Positions 19,569 to 31,900 of a DNA stretch of 64,000 nt are shown in pieces. The notes beneath the pieces are model-generated. The model had not been told where the DNA came from. It made no database searches and saw only the letters and a list, made by a program, of their open reading frames with translations. Position numbers and translations under genes: made by a program. The DNA comes from Phialocephala subalpina. Lineage: Eukaryota > Ascomycota > Leotiomycetes > Helotiales > Mollisiaceae. How positions within the stretch are numbered: position 1 is the stretch's first letter; each line of letters opens with the position of its first letter. Location: the NCBI GenBank assembly GCA_900073065.1, contig FJOG01000003.1:1986133-2050132 (forward strand), read 5' to 3'.

Positions 19569-21441
19569 GAAGGTGTTGGTACTCCGTAAGGAAAATTGGA
19601 TCTGCTCATGACGGTTCTCGATGTTGTCATCTTTCCCGATCGTGAAGCTATATACCCCACAATGCACAGTCTCTGATGGGTGATGGTCGGTCACAATCTC
19701 GTTTTCCGACTTTCCAGGTCGATCGTCATGAAGGTTCAGCTGTTGTCAAACTTGTTAGGTGGTGTTGTCGTCAACCTGGCATTTGAAATTCGCTCCAAGT
19801 CGAGCATAAGGTTAACCTCGAAGTTCGAACGTGGTTCATGAGTTCGCTTGCATCCACTCTTCTCTGAAGTCCCCACGATCGCACTTCTTTCAGACACCAT
19901 TGACACTGATGATCTCAATCAAACTTCCATCACGTTCAACATGAAGGTGTTACATCATGACCGATCGAGGTAAGGAAGAAGTAGACTTCACGTAAGAGAG
20001 ATCTCATCACACACAACTATCGATAACCCCGATTACTGATACCCGGTTTTAAGAAACTCATCACAAAATTAAGTTCGATCCCTCCAAGGTTCATAAGTCA
20101 GTCATTTCTGGTCTTCGCTGCATTCGGTAGTCAGGAAGCAAACCACCACCATGTTTGCTGGCGATCTCAAAGCTTGAAAAGCTAGGACCAGGGTTAACAT
20201 TTAAACTTTTCACCCAAGATCTCAAGCAGCCTTCCCGGTCCAAGATCTCCTCCCATCTAAATTGGTGTCGACACCGCTTTAATGAACTACTTCCACTTCA
20301 AAGAAATTGCAAGCTGAGAACGAAAATTCCCATGTAAGTATGTACATGGTCAAAATTAAGGCAGTTCCTTGTACGATGCAGCAAGAGGGAAGTCTTGATA
20401 AACACTCAAGGAGCGGAATAATCTCCGTATCCCGCCTCGCCCGCCTCGGGCCTTGCCTCCCATGTCTCCAACCCGATCCAACACAGTCAAGACCCATATA
20501 TCTGGGCTTGCCTCCCCGGCTGGCGGCGACGATCAATGAACATCATTTTCGTATTTCCCCTGCATATCTCATCACGAACCATGCAGGACGTCCCACCTCT
20601 TTTTGGAAAAGGGGTTCCAAGCGGAAAGATAAACAATTGCATCGTCGAGCCGCAGTGCAGAGACTGTTGTGCAACAAGGAGGCGCGATGCACGGAACACA
20701 CTTGGTCTCGAACGTGCTGTTTTTCTGCAGAGGAGATGTGGCATCAACGCTTTGATGGTCCCAGCAGTCGCGAATCGTGCGCAGTGATCATCGATGAACA
20801 TCATCTATCGCCAGCTTTGATCACTCACGGAACGATGCTCCAGTTGCTCGGACTCTCCTTGCTCTTCAACCACCCCTCAACCCCACTGCGGCTTGAGAAG
20901 ATCTTCAAAGCCTCGGCGATGCCCCCGAATATGGCAGGAAGTTTCTCCTCGCTGAAAATGGCAGTGTCAAATGAAAAGCGGCTGAGATACCTCCACCCAC
21001 GCACTATCCCTATCACTCAAGATTACTATCCTTGGTATTTTCCCGATGGAGGAGCTAGCTGAGATGGGGAAACCTTCGACGCTTCCACCGCCGGCGCAAA
21101 CTAGTAAACAGACAGCCTGGAAAAGTGCCACAAAACTATCGATTGTGCCAACCAGAAGATCGGAGGCGATCGTTGCCGAAACCAACGGCATACTTGCAGG
21201 CTTGCATACAGACTTGCAGAAAGTAGCCTGGCTCCAAGGCGCCGTCTTTTGTACAAGATAACCTGCTTTCCATGTGGCAGACACGCCTCGAAGGTATCTG
21301 TGCTTCGTCCCCACCTCGAGGCGTCATCTCAGTTTTCCTTTCTTCTCATTCTTTGCTTCTGTATATCTGTACTTCTGTCTGTTTTGCTTACCGGAGTCAA
21401 TCATTTGAACCTCAAATCGAGCGTTGAGCTCTTCCAACAAT
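19569..21441. other. Intergenic, RAX1 promoter region
   Basis: 1.9 kb upstream of RAX1. One plus-strand ORF of 251 codons (20307-21062) is open but has no recognisable domain and is overlapped by ORFs on the other strand. Two similar segments containing GATGAACATCAT-like sequence occur near 20530 and 20790. Pyrimidine-rich leader sequence precedes the RAX1 start. Confidence 0.5.
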
Positions 21442-23025
21442 ATGTCTATCCTTTTTTACCGTCGACCAGATTATCTGAACAAGAGTTCAGGTCCTATCAA
21501 CGCTACAGAATGTGCTCGTTATGTTAAACGAGCAAAGAGTGAGTTCAGGAAACCATTATACCGATGAATAATGCTGACAGTCTCCAGACTCCGAGCGAGC
21601 AATCCCTCAAGGTCTTTCATTCGAAGATGTCATGAACAACAAAGCTCTGCCAGTATGTACAATTGCAACCTAAACATCTTCTCAATGCTGACACCAAATC
21701 TAGCCCTGCTCTCTCAACGACTTCATGGATTACCTGGTGTACGTCGAGTACAACGCAGAAAACCTCCAATTCTACCTCTGGTACACAGACTACGTCCGAC
21801 GCTTCAACGCCCTTCCCGAGAAAGAGAAAGTCCTATCCAAAGAATGGATCCCTGACACCAAAGAAGCTCCCGACCTAACAAAAGCTGCCGAAAACGAAAA
21901 AGGTGAAAAGAAGAAGTCAAAACGAGAGACCTTCAACCTCATGGAGACCGGCTACGCAGCCAAAGAAGCCGCCATGTTCGCCGAAGATGAACCCCCTCTC
22001 AGTCCCCCCATGAGCCCAACTATGCCACCTGCGAACATGAGACACGCATCTTTGGCTACCAGTGGTACCGCAACACCATCCATATCCGGCTCAACAGCAG
22101 TCAGTGACGCAGAAGTAACCGCTCAATCCGGAATGAAATGGCAACCATGTACTTCTCCTTCCCCCCTTCCTCCCCTTTCACAAACTGACAAAACACAGTT
22201 ACAATTCAGCCAATGCGAGAGGAGATCAACAGAGTCATGTGCCATTACATAACCTTCGGCGCTCCCAGAGAACTAAACCTCTCCCACAAAGACCGCGCCC
22301 TCTGTCTCCACGCCCTCCAACACACCACCCACCCCTCCGCCCTCGTTCCCGCAGTCCACATCGTCGAAGCCGCATTACGTGGCCAATCACACCCCAACTT
22401 CATCCGCTGGTCGATCTGCAACGGCAATAAACCCCGCGTATTCTTCGTTCGAACTATGGGTGTCCTACACACTGGATTCGGATTCGTGATCGCGATTGTG
22501 TTGACTTTGTCGATGGTTAGTAGATGGTGGAGAATTCTATCTGCGCCTATGTTTTTCATCGGGTTGAGTACATTGGTTGCTGCGTACAAAGGTCTCTGTG
22601 TGATTTTACATCATACACATGCGAGGAACTTGAGACCTTGGGAACAAGATCTCGATTCTGAGCTTGGGGATTCAGATCGTCGGGATTCATTCTCCAGCAC
22701 AGCCAATCGCACCGTACAGATGGCTTCTCGGACTGGGAATTATGATGATTTGGATACCATGAAGGAAGATGATGCTAGTACTTTCCGACCAGGCAGTTTA
22801 CAGTTCTTTGGACCGAAGAATAGTTTTGATGATGCGAGTTGGGTGGAGAAGTATCAGAAGAAACCGGTGTTGCAGAAGATTTTTGATCAGCAGGTTTGGA
22901 CGCAGGATGAGACGTTGAGGATTTTGCAGGATAAGATTGTGCTTGGGGCTAATATTTGGGCGCTGATTCTTACGGTCATTTTCACCATTGTGTTTGTAGC
23001 TTTGCCTAAGGGTAACTTCTATTGA
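21442..23025 (+). CDS. RAX1: RGS-domain membrane protein, Rax1 type
   Basis: RGS-like protein with C-terminal membrane helices, matching yeast Rax1 (bipolar bud-site marker) and the Aspergillus Rax1-like RGS protein. Exons are 21442-21538, 21588-21652, 21704-22148 and 22199-23025, giving 477 aa. The N-terminus MSILFYRRPDYLNKSSGP leads into a split RGS region (LNDFMDYLVYVEYNAENLQF, then after an 80-residue Ser/Pro insert FTIQPMREEINRVMCHYI). HPNFIRWSICNGNKPRVFF precedes two adjacent membrane helices, and a last helix (WALILTVIFTIVFVAL) lies near the C-terminus. Expected roles in fungi are polarity, growth and stress signalling. Split RGS and three helices fit the family. Confidence 0.9.
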
Positions 23026-23552
23026 GGGGCAGAGAGACTCCTGTACAATTTAATACCTTCATATCCAATTCCTCTATCAATGTCTATTCAGAATATTAGA
23101 GGCAAACCGATGGGTGGACTGAGAAAGGGACCGTAGCATCACACGGGGTCATGATGGAGGTAATGGTTACCAAAATAGGAAGGCCACCGTTATGGCCTAG
23201 GAAGGGAGATTTCCCTGGTTGTTTCTGTATCCAGCAGATTGGAGCCAGTGAGTGGTTTTCAACCCTAGCTGATTATTGTAATTTAGAAACGGTACAGCTC
23301 ATAATCAGGCCCTTGGCCGGATTCTAATAGCAATGAATGATTTATCTATCTTTCTATCAATGTCTGTTCTTCAATTCCGGAATGAGCCCCATCCCACCAG
23401 TAACATTAGGAATAGACACCTGAGCAATCTATCACATGATTTCTTTTCAGGAGAACACTCTACGTCGTGAGACCATCAACATTCTTGGCTACCCAAAGGT
23501 GACTATCATGGTGTTTCTCTCGAACCTACCACAACACAAAGCATCGTATCCT
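23026..23552. other. Convergent 3' flanks of RAX1 and PAP2 genes
   Basis: 527 bp of noncoding sequence between two converging stops. A TATCTATCTTTCTATC stretch lies near 23341. I see no gene. Confidence 0.5.
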
Positions 23553-24710
23553 TTACGATGGCGATTCGAGTTCGACATCATCAAGCGTGTTATCCTCCTC
23601 CCTTTCACTCAATCTCGCCCACCATTGCCCTAGTCGACGCTTTTCATCGTTCGGTAAGCGCAAATTCCCAAATGTTGGTGGATCGTCGATCGCAGACGAG
23701 AACTTTGTGAGCGGGATGTGATTATATCTGAAGTCAAAGATGGCAGCGTAGCGGAGTCTGTACGAACATATGCCAATAACAATGCCAATGAGGATCCCGA
23801 CCAAGATTTCGTGGGCATGATGCTGCTGTATGCTTATCAGGTTATGTAGAATGGTAGGAGCGGCGAAGAACTTACATGTGTCACATATTGCGAACCAGAC
23901 ATCAACGATGCAAGCAGGAGAGGAGTGATCAAACCTGCAAGACTCAAAGTCCTTGGTGCGAAATCAGAGAAGAGCTTCAGCTTGCCGTTAAGGTACAGGG
24001 ACAAGAAGACAGCGGCAGAGAACGCCGAGGCAGCATGGCCGCTTGGAAGACCACGCAGTGCTTCATGGACAGCTTTTTCGTTTCCAGTGCAGGCTGACGG
24101 GCTCATCCACCAAGTTGTGTTTGACGAAGCGTCCAAGTTCGTGAGAAGTGCAAGGTCTGGCTGGCAGACTTCGATGTAGTGTGGTCGGAAGCCTCCCACA
24201 AAGTGCTTCAAGCAGCAAGATATGATCGTCCTATTCGCAGAAATATATGCATGAGTATATCTTGAGATGTCATGGAAAACGTAGGGAATGGAAATAGGTT
24301 AATGAAAGAGGCAGTACGTACGTGACCAAAACTGCTTTCATCACGCCCGTTGTACCGATACGCCAATCCAAGGCGCTCTGAATTTTGATCTGGAATAGCG
24401 TCATAACCAACGAAGGCATTATTCCAGTTAGAAATGTGCATATCGAGGTCGAAACCAACGCAGCCTTCTTTGGGTATAAGAGCTCGGTAGGAAACGTGAA
24501 TTGACCTGAAGGTCCAAGGTAGACTGGGACGATGCGATTGTCCGGCTTGTAAATAGGAATAGAGTGAATAACAGCGGCCATACCACACAACACCCATAAG
24601 CGGACCCAATCACGGAATATAGCAGCGGCATGGTTCCGGATGAATGTTATGATGGTCGGTTTTGAAAACTCTAGCGAGGTGAGGTCGGAAAGACGATGAG
24701 TTGAACCCAT
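23553..24710 (-). CDS. PAP2-family lipid phosphate phosphatase
   Basis: Multi-pass phosphatase of the PAP2/DPP1 type, expected to dephosphorylate diacylglycerol pyrophosphate or phosphatidate at ER, vacuole or Golgi membranes. Exons are 24710-24322, 24230-23876 and 23825-23553, with introns of 91 and 50 nt, giving 338 aa. Motif C1 is K138-HFVGGF-R145P, the K-x6-RP pattern. Motif C2 is PSGH at 192-195. In C3 the usual SR-x5-H-x3-D reads SQ(243-244)-x5-H250-x3-E254. Several membrane helices lie before and between the motifs, and RYNHIPL near the C-terminus is typical of this fungal subgroup. The last splice could alternatively use the CAG three bases downstream. Confidence 0.9.
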
Positions 24711-25648
24711 TGTCCCAACGAGGAGTAAAGATATTGTAGAGAGTAAGACGAAAGCACGGCAAAAATGACAAGATATGGTCTAACAACAGCATAGGTGGAA
24801 GGAGCGATTGGGGGGTAGCGTTTTGGGAAACATTCTGAAAGCGCTCACCGTTGAGGAAGGAACGCCAGAAGATGGTGGAGAATTTCCGACAAAATTTGAA
24901 ATCGGCAATGCATCTCCAGTGAAGATTCGAGATGCTGAGGACTCATACTTCCCAAATCGAAGTTTCGAGGAAAGGACTCGACAATGCGTCGTTTCGTTGA
25001 ACTTTCCACTTCAGGAAAGGTTCCCCACTCCATATCTTGCGTTTGTGTCGGGAAAGTTTTGTGACGATTCGAAAGACGAAGTCAAGTCTGACACGTTGTT
25101 GGGAAAGCAAAATCCTTGGGAATGCTTTGGAAGGTCCTATAAACACTTGTCCAAATATTTCAACACACGTTTGAATTGAGATTCTTGAATCACATCCCAA
25201 GACGAATGTTGCGTTGTCCAGATCATGACAAGCAAAAGAAATGTCGGTATTTGTGTTTGTCCCCTGTAAGAATGCGATAGGATTGTCCCTCCTGAGCGTC
25301 AAGCTGAAGCCTAGAGTAAGGTGGAGATGAGAGTGAGAGCTTTCTAAGCGAGTATGAAAAGGAGTAGAAAGAGAAATGCCGAGCTCGACCGATGGAAGTC
25401 CGCCCAAGAAGCACGGACCAATGTCATGTGACTCTTCCCGACTTCGGACTGAGGAGCGTCATCAGAGGACGTACAGTTTTTCAAGCCAGGACCAATAGGT
25501 TGCCCCTCCAACTCATATTCTTTGAAAAAGTCCTAGAGGCGATCATACCACACTCCTTTTGCTAGTACCGTTGACAAATCGGCGGGAATCGGCCTCCTAC
25601 GTCAACTCTCCAATCCTGGCTCTCCGAAGGACCTACCCCGCCATTCTC
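24711..25648. other. Intergenic, divergent promoters
   Basis: Separates the PAP2 gene (minus) and the aminotransferase gene (plus). Open frames of 123 codons (plus, 24808-25179) and 154 codons (minus, 24943-25407) overlap on opposite strands. Neither has recognisable features. Confidence 0.45.
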
Positions 25649-27149
25649 ATGGTGGCCCCTCATGCGAGACTTTCCGTGATTTCCAGGCATTTAGATCCTC
25701 GGCCTTCACTTCCAATCAACACTCCATACTCTACTGAAAGACTCCCAATAGAAGAATCTGCAACAGCCCGTGTAAGAAGATTCAGCTCAAGGTCGCAGAC
25801 TTCAGGCAAAACCAAGATGTCGTCTCAACCAAATCACCCTGCTTTGCTCATCCCAGGGCCAATTGAGTTTGACGATGCTGTTCTTCAGTCTATGAGTCAC
25901 TACAGGTAAGTTCATTCCATGCTACTGTCCTTTCGGTATGCTTTGTCTTCGAACAGAGACTGACAAGTTCTATCAACAGTGAGAGCCATGTTGGCGCTCC
26001 ATTTGTGGCAACGTTCGGCGAGACTCTCTCGATGCTTCGAAAGCTATTCCAAACAACCGACCCCACTTCCCAACCGTTTGTTATCTCTGGTTCTGGTACA
26101 CTTGGATGGGATATCGTCGCAGCGAATTTGGCAGAGCCGGGTGACGATGTGTTGGTTCTCCATACTGGCTATTTCGCAGATTCTTTTGCGGATTGTTTCC
26201 AAACATACGGTGCCAAACCCACACAATTGAAGGCTCCAATCGGATCAAGACCTCAGCTCCCTGAAATCGAGAAGGCCTTAAAGGAGAAGAAGTACAAGCT
26301 GTTGACGGTCACTCATGTTGACACCTCCACCGGGGTGTTGAGTGAGCTTAAGGCTCTGTCAGAACTGGTACGCCGGGTCTCTCCCGAGACGCTGATCATC
26401 GTGGATGGCGTGTGCTCAGTTGGGTGCGAGGAGATTGACTTTGACAAATGGCAACTCGATGGTGTCATCACTGCAAGCCAAAAAGCAATTGGATGTCCCG
26501 CGGGTCTATCCATTTCCATGTTCAGCGGTCGAGCCATCAAGACATTCCAGAGCAGAAAAACGCCTCCTGGATCTTACTTCGCAAGCTTCAAGAACTGGAT
26601 GCCGAGTGAGTCGTTCATCACTTTTTATTCTTGGCATCTCGCTAATCGCTTCAACAGTCATGCAAAATTATGAGGCCAAGAAAGCCTCCTATTTCGCAAC
26701 TCCATCACCTCAGCTGATCCACGCACTACACACCTCGTTGACCCAAATCCTGTCGAAGCCGCTGGCTGAACGATTTGCAACACACAAGGCAGCATCTCAG
26801 AAGATCAAGAAAGCTGTCACCGACCTTGGGCTGAAGCAATTGGCCTCGGATCCAGCAGATCAAGCCAATGGGATGACGGCTATTTACTTGCCAGAAAATG
26901 TCAAGGCTCCCGAACTGTTGCCAAACCTTTTAAAGAAGGGCGTCATATTTGCTGGTGGGCTTCACAAAGAGATTGCTGCTAAGTATATTAGAGTTGGCCA
27001 TATGGGTGTCAGTGTGGTATGTATAGCATTGTCCCCCACAAAGTCATTGACTAATTAGTGTTCAGACTGACCCCAAGCGTGACGATATTGACCGTGCAAT
27101 TCAAGCATTGCAGACGGGTCTGTCAAATGCAGGTTACCAAAAGACATAG
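25649..27149 (+). CDS. AGX1: Alanine:glyoxylate aminotransferase (AGX1/AGT type), possible mitochondrial leader
   Basis: PLP-dependent class V aminotransferase converting glyoxylate and alanine to glycine and pyruvate. Exons are 25649-25905 (or starting at 25817), 25980-26605, 26658-27016 and 27066-27149. From ATG 25817 (MSSQPNHPALLIPGPIEF) the protein is 385 aa, equal to the cytosolic family form. From ATG 25649 it gains 56 in-frame residues, basic and Ser/Thr-rich with RVRRFSS, which look like a mitochondrial presequence. The cofactor Lys is K198 of the short form in TASQKAIGCPAG. ISGSGTLGWD and VDGVCSVG form the PLP-binding surroundings. The C-terminus GYQKT is not a peroxisomal signal. 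AGX1 is named by similarity to the yeast protein. Confidence 0.92.
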
Positions 27150-27832
27150 AGGTTAGATTTCCATGATGCTATGACGCCACCAAAAAAGCAATTCAAGACA
27201 TTTCCCCGCGCTTGCTGCACGTTCTTCTGATGGCGAAATATATTGGCACCTTTACGTTTTTGTGGCTCATGCGTTAGTTCGTTGGATCCGAGCCAGCTGG
27301 AAAGCTACCAATTGTAAGTCGATGGGAGAGTCAACAAGACGCCTCAAAAATTTCTACATCACAAGCGTGAGTAACAATAGCATAATTTCAACATCTAGAA
27401 GCAACACGTGCTTCTCCAACGAAGACATTTTCTAGGAGAGTTCGATCACATTTCCACTTTCATCGAATTGTCTAGCTTCAGTGGGACATCGTTCGGACTT
27501 CCGGGCTTGCTGAGAAACTACGCCAGAGTATGGCCAGACTCACTTTGTGGACGATGTCTACACTATGCAGAGTCGGACGTTCCGATGGAAAGAATCATCT
27601 CCTGTCGGAGGAATTCCTCGCCATTTAGTGCTTCGTGCGCAATACTTCTGGAATCAGTGGCTTTTGAGAGGCGATTCTTCTCCGTGCACATATAAAGTAG
27701 TTGGTAGTAGTTTGTCATATGCTTTCTTCATCAGCCATCTCTTCACTCACACAACACATCCACATATTCCCAACTACATCTTCACGCTCATTCCACCACC
27801 TTTCAGGCCCTCAAACCCCAAACATCGTCCAA
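27150..27832. other. Intergenic, promoter of small surface protein gene
   Basis: 3' flank of the aminotransferase gene and promoter of the next gene. It has a TATAAA at 27691-27696 and a CA/CT-rich leader after it. ORFs of 95-114 codons here lack features. Confidence 0.5.
27691..27696 (+). promoter_or_regulatory. TATA box
   Basis: TATAAA 137 bp upstream of the start of the Ser/Thr-rich surface protein, followed by a pyrimidine-rich leader. Position and context suit a core promoter element. Confidence 0.5.
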
Positions 27833-28264
27833 ATGCGTGTCTCCTCCCTCCTCGTCGTTATTACTGCCGCCGGTGCCATGGCTCAGTCTAGCTCGGTAAG
27901 CCCCACTCATCCGTTTTCACCGAAACTGAAGTACTGATCAGCCCACCAGTCCTCTAAGGCTTCACTCAGCTCCTCCGTTGCCGTTGTTGCCTCCACCTCC
28001 GCCAGCAGCGTCCTCTCATCAACCACCTCCAAGCCTGCAAACTCCACTGTCGTCGGAGTTACCTCCTCTGCCGTCGTCGTTGCTTCGACTTCAACGAAAG
28101 GTGCCACAACTTCCGTCGTTGCTTCTTCTTCAAAGGCTGCCAATACCTCAAGCGCAGCAGCAAGCTCTACCGCCAAGCCAGCTTCCGGAGCAGGTTCAGT
28201 CGAGGCCGGGGGATACTTCCTGGGCTTTGTAGGTCTGTCAGCAATGGTTCTCGCAGCCTTGTAG
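27833..28264 (+). CDS. Small secreted Ser/Thr/Ala-rich protein, likely GPI-anchored
   Basis: 125 aa in exons 27833-27895 and 27950-28264, with a 54-nt intron in phase 0. It has a signal peptide (MRVSSLLVVITAAGAMAQ, likely cut after AMAQ). About 80 residues of Ser, Thr, Ala and Val follow, without Cys. The C-terminus GGYFLGFVGLSAMVLAAL is hydrophobic, preceded by small residues (KPASGAGS) suited to GPI attachment. This is a typical layout for fungal cell-wall mannoproteins. No catalytic domain is present. The repeated (S/A)(S/T)SK composition is low complexity rather than a defined repeat. Confidence 0.82.
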
Positions 28265-28947
28265 ACTTCCGAAGGTGGAGGTCCGCTCGGAGTTCTGTTC
28301 TGGATAGTCGGTAAAGAGCAATGATTGGATAGTAGAGGAATACAGTCTACTTCGAGACTTAGAGATTGAAAGAGAACGGGAGCGCGATTCTTGCTGTTCG
28401 ACAAGTTATTGTTAATGATAGCCTCAGGAGAAAGTTCTTGTACATAATTAGACATAATAAGAAAGCTGCTTGCAGATATATCCTTCCAACTTGGACATTG
28501 AGGAAGAAGTGGGTGTTTGACAAGAATCAACTTGAATGTTGAAAAGCCGAGGTCAATTCGAGGCTGACATAAAGGTGACTCTGATAAGTTCTCGGGATAT
28601 GGTGTACGTTTGTATGGAACGAGTCATTTCCCAGGAGAAATCAAATCTAAATTCTAGAATACACAACGAAAACTACAGAGACCGAGCAAGGAGGACGGAA
28701 TATTGTGGGTCCGAATAGTCACGTGAGACGCCCGTCATTTAAGCACTAACGATCTGTTGGTGGGGCATATTGGAGGCGGCTGGGAGTTGTCACCAAATAT
28801 CAACTTCAACTGGCTTTTCAACCACCTCAAAGTCCTCCGCAGACACCTTCTTTCTATCAGCGCAAGCTGCACGAAGACATATCTCGAGCGTAAAGATCCT
28901 TCTATCGCAGCAGGAAAGGAATCATTTTCAGAGATCCAGCCGCGAGG
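28265..28947. other. Intergenic, CRM1 promoter
   Basis: 3' flank of the surface protein gene and promoter/leader of CRM1. ORFs on both strands mirror each other near 28735-29149 and are shadows of leader and CRM1 exon sequence. Confidence 0.5.
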
Positions 28948-31900
28948 ATGGCACCGACCATTGAAGAGCTTGACGCGACAGTCCGCGCCTTTTACGAAAG
29001 TCGAGGAGATTCGGTCAGTATATCTTAACCTGACAGCCTCTATAACTCTATGTAGATTACACCTGCTGACGCGTTTGATCAATAGCAAAAAGCCGCACAA
29101 GCTGCGCTCAACCAGGTACATCCCCTCCCTTGCGCCTACGAGCACCTAGAATCATGAGCCTTTGCTGATACCGTACAATAGTTCAAGGAAGATCCGGATG
29201 CCTGGTTGTTAGTTGACAAGATCCTACAAGAGGCTACATACCCACAGACGAAGTGTACGACCTCCTTCCATGGCCGTGCCGGTAGTGTTGATGGCGCTGA
29301 CAAATTATAGACCTGGGTTTGCAAGTACTCGATCATGTTATCATGACAAGATGGAAGGTCCTCCCCAAGGAGCAGTGTCAAGGTTAGTATCTCGGAATCT
29401 TCTGGGATCTGCCACCGACTGACGTTCTTTAGGTATCCGCAACTTCGTCGTGAACTTCATCATCCAGTGCTCAGCCTCCGAGGAGTCTCTCAAGACCCAA
29501 CGAACCCTTCTAAACAAACTCAACCTTGTCCTCGTCTCGATCCTCAAGCAAGAGTGGCCTCACAACTGGCCCACCTTCATCAACGAAATTATATCCTCCT
29601 GCCATACAAGTCTGTCGATATGCGAGAACAACATGGCTATTCTGCGGTTGCTGTCCGAGGAGGTGTTCGATTATTCGGCGGACCAGATGACATCAACGAA
29701 GACCAAGAACTTGAAGACAACTATGTGCGCTGAGTTCTCGTCTATCTTCCAGCTTTGCAATGAAGTCTTGAACAGTGCCACTCAAGCAAGCCTTATCAAG
29801 GCAACCCTTGAGACTCTCCTTCGCTTTTTCAACTGGATTCCCCTTGGCTATATCTTCGAGACGCCTATCATCGACACGCTGCGTACGCGCTTTTTGGAGA
29901 TGCCAGAGTTCAGAAATGTTACTTTGAAGTGCTTGACAGAGATTGGTGGTCTGCAGACAGGCCAAAATAATGCATATGACGAGAAGCTTGTTCAGATGTT
30001 CACGGAAGTTTTGACTACGATTTCCAAGATTATACCCCTTTCTCTTGACCTCAAGGCGACCTATAATTCCAGCAACTCGAAGGACCAGGAGTTTATCCAG
30101 AACCTCGCGCTGTTCCTCACAAATTTCTTCAGTGTTCATCTCAACGTAAGTTTATATTTAAACATGATCACACCTTTGTCACTGACTCTTTCCCTAGCTA
30201 ATCGAAAACCTACCAAACCGAGACTTCCTCACCCATGCCCACTTCTACTTGATCCGAATCTCGCAAATCGAAGACCGAGAGATCTTCAAGATCTGCTTGG
30301 AGTATTGGACCAAGCTTGTACAAGAGTTGTATGACGAGATGCAGTCGCTGCCAATCACCGATGTCAACCCTCTTATCAACATGGGCGTTGGAGGCCTCTC
30401 GAACCCTGGCGCACCAAATCCCACTATGCTAGCCAACTACCCTCTTCGCAAGCACAAGTACAATGAGGTGCTTTCCAACCTTCGAGTGGTCATGATCGAG
30501 AAGATGGTTCGTCCGGAAGAAGTCCTGATTGTTGAGAACGACGAGGGTGAGATCGTGAGAGAGTTCGTAAAGGAGAGTGACACCATTCAACTTTACAAGA
30601 CGACACGCGAATGTCTCGTTTACCTCACCCATCTGGACGTGGTGGATACCGAGAACATTATGACCGACAAGCTCGCACGCCAAGTTGATGGTTCTGAATG
30701 GTCTTGGGCCAACTGCAACACATTGTGCTGGGCTATTGGTTCTATTTCTCTTGCCATGAATGAAGAAACCGAGAAGCGCTTCTTGGTTACAGTCATCAAG
30801 GATCTGCTTGGTCTCACTGAGATGAAGCGTGGAAAGGACAACAAAGCTGTTGTGGCCAGTAACATCATGTACATCGTCGGTCAATATCCTCGATTCCTGA
30901 AGGCTCACTGGAAATTCTTGAAGACTGTCGTCAACAAGCTCTTCGAGTTCATGCACGAGTCGCACGAGGGTGTACAAGACATGGCTTGTGACACCTTCAT
31001 TAAGATTGCTAGGCAGTGCAAGAGACACTTCGTCGCTTTACAGCCTGGCGAGACAGAGCCATTCATTGAGGAAATTGTCCGAACCATGCGCAAGATTACC
31101 TGCGACCTCTCCCCACAACAGGTGCACACCTTCTACGAAGCCTGTGGTTACATGATTGCAGCTCAACCTCAGAAGAACTCTCAGGAGAGACTTATTGCCG
31201 AGCTGATGTCGTACCCAAATGCCGCTTGGGATGCTATCATCGCTCAGGCTACCGCGAATCCCACCATTTTGCAAGATGCCGACACGATCAAGGTCATTGG
31301 TAACGTGATGAAGACCAATGTCTCAGCATGCACTTCTATCGGAAGTTATTTCTACCCCCAAATTGGCCGCATCTACCTAGATATGTTGTCCATGTATCGT
31401 GCTACTAGTCAGATGATATCTGAGGCTGTGGCTCGTGATGGTGAGTTTTGCTTTGATGAATATGAACGACACCCTCGCTAACAGAAACAGGTGAAATCGC
31501 AACCAAGATGCCAAGAGTCCGAGGATTAAGAACCATCAAGAAGGAGATCTTGAAGCTCATCGAGACTTATGTCGACAAGGCTGACGATCTTGAAATGGTG
31601 CGAAATAACATCGTGCCTGCTCTTCTCGATGCCGTACTCGTTGACTACAACCGCAACGTACCTAATGCTCGAGACGCCGAGGTCCTCAAGGTTATGTCGG
31701 CCATTATCACAAAGCTTTCTGTACGTTGGACCCCTCATCGCTCAAAATACTCTGTGGTGCATCCCCATTTTCATGATTTCTTACATTTTCTCTTCGCTTC
31801 TTCTCGCAAGCCTTCTTTACTAATATCATTCTAGTCTCTCATGGAGGATAAGGTGCCCACCATTATGGAGAACGTTTTCGAGTGTACATTGGAAATGATC

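Noticed and set aside
24808..25407. 123-codon (plus) and 154-codon (minus) ORFs in the PAP2-aminotransferase interval
   Set aside because: They overlap on opposite strands and neither has a domain or a preferred start.
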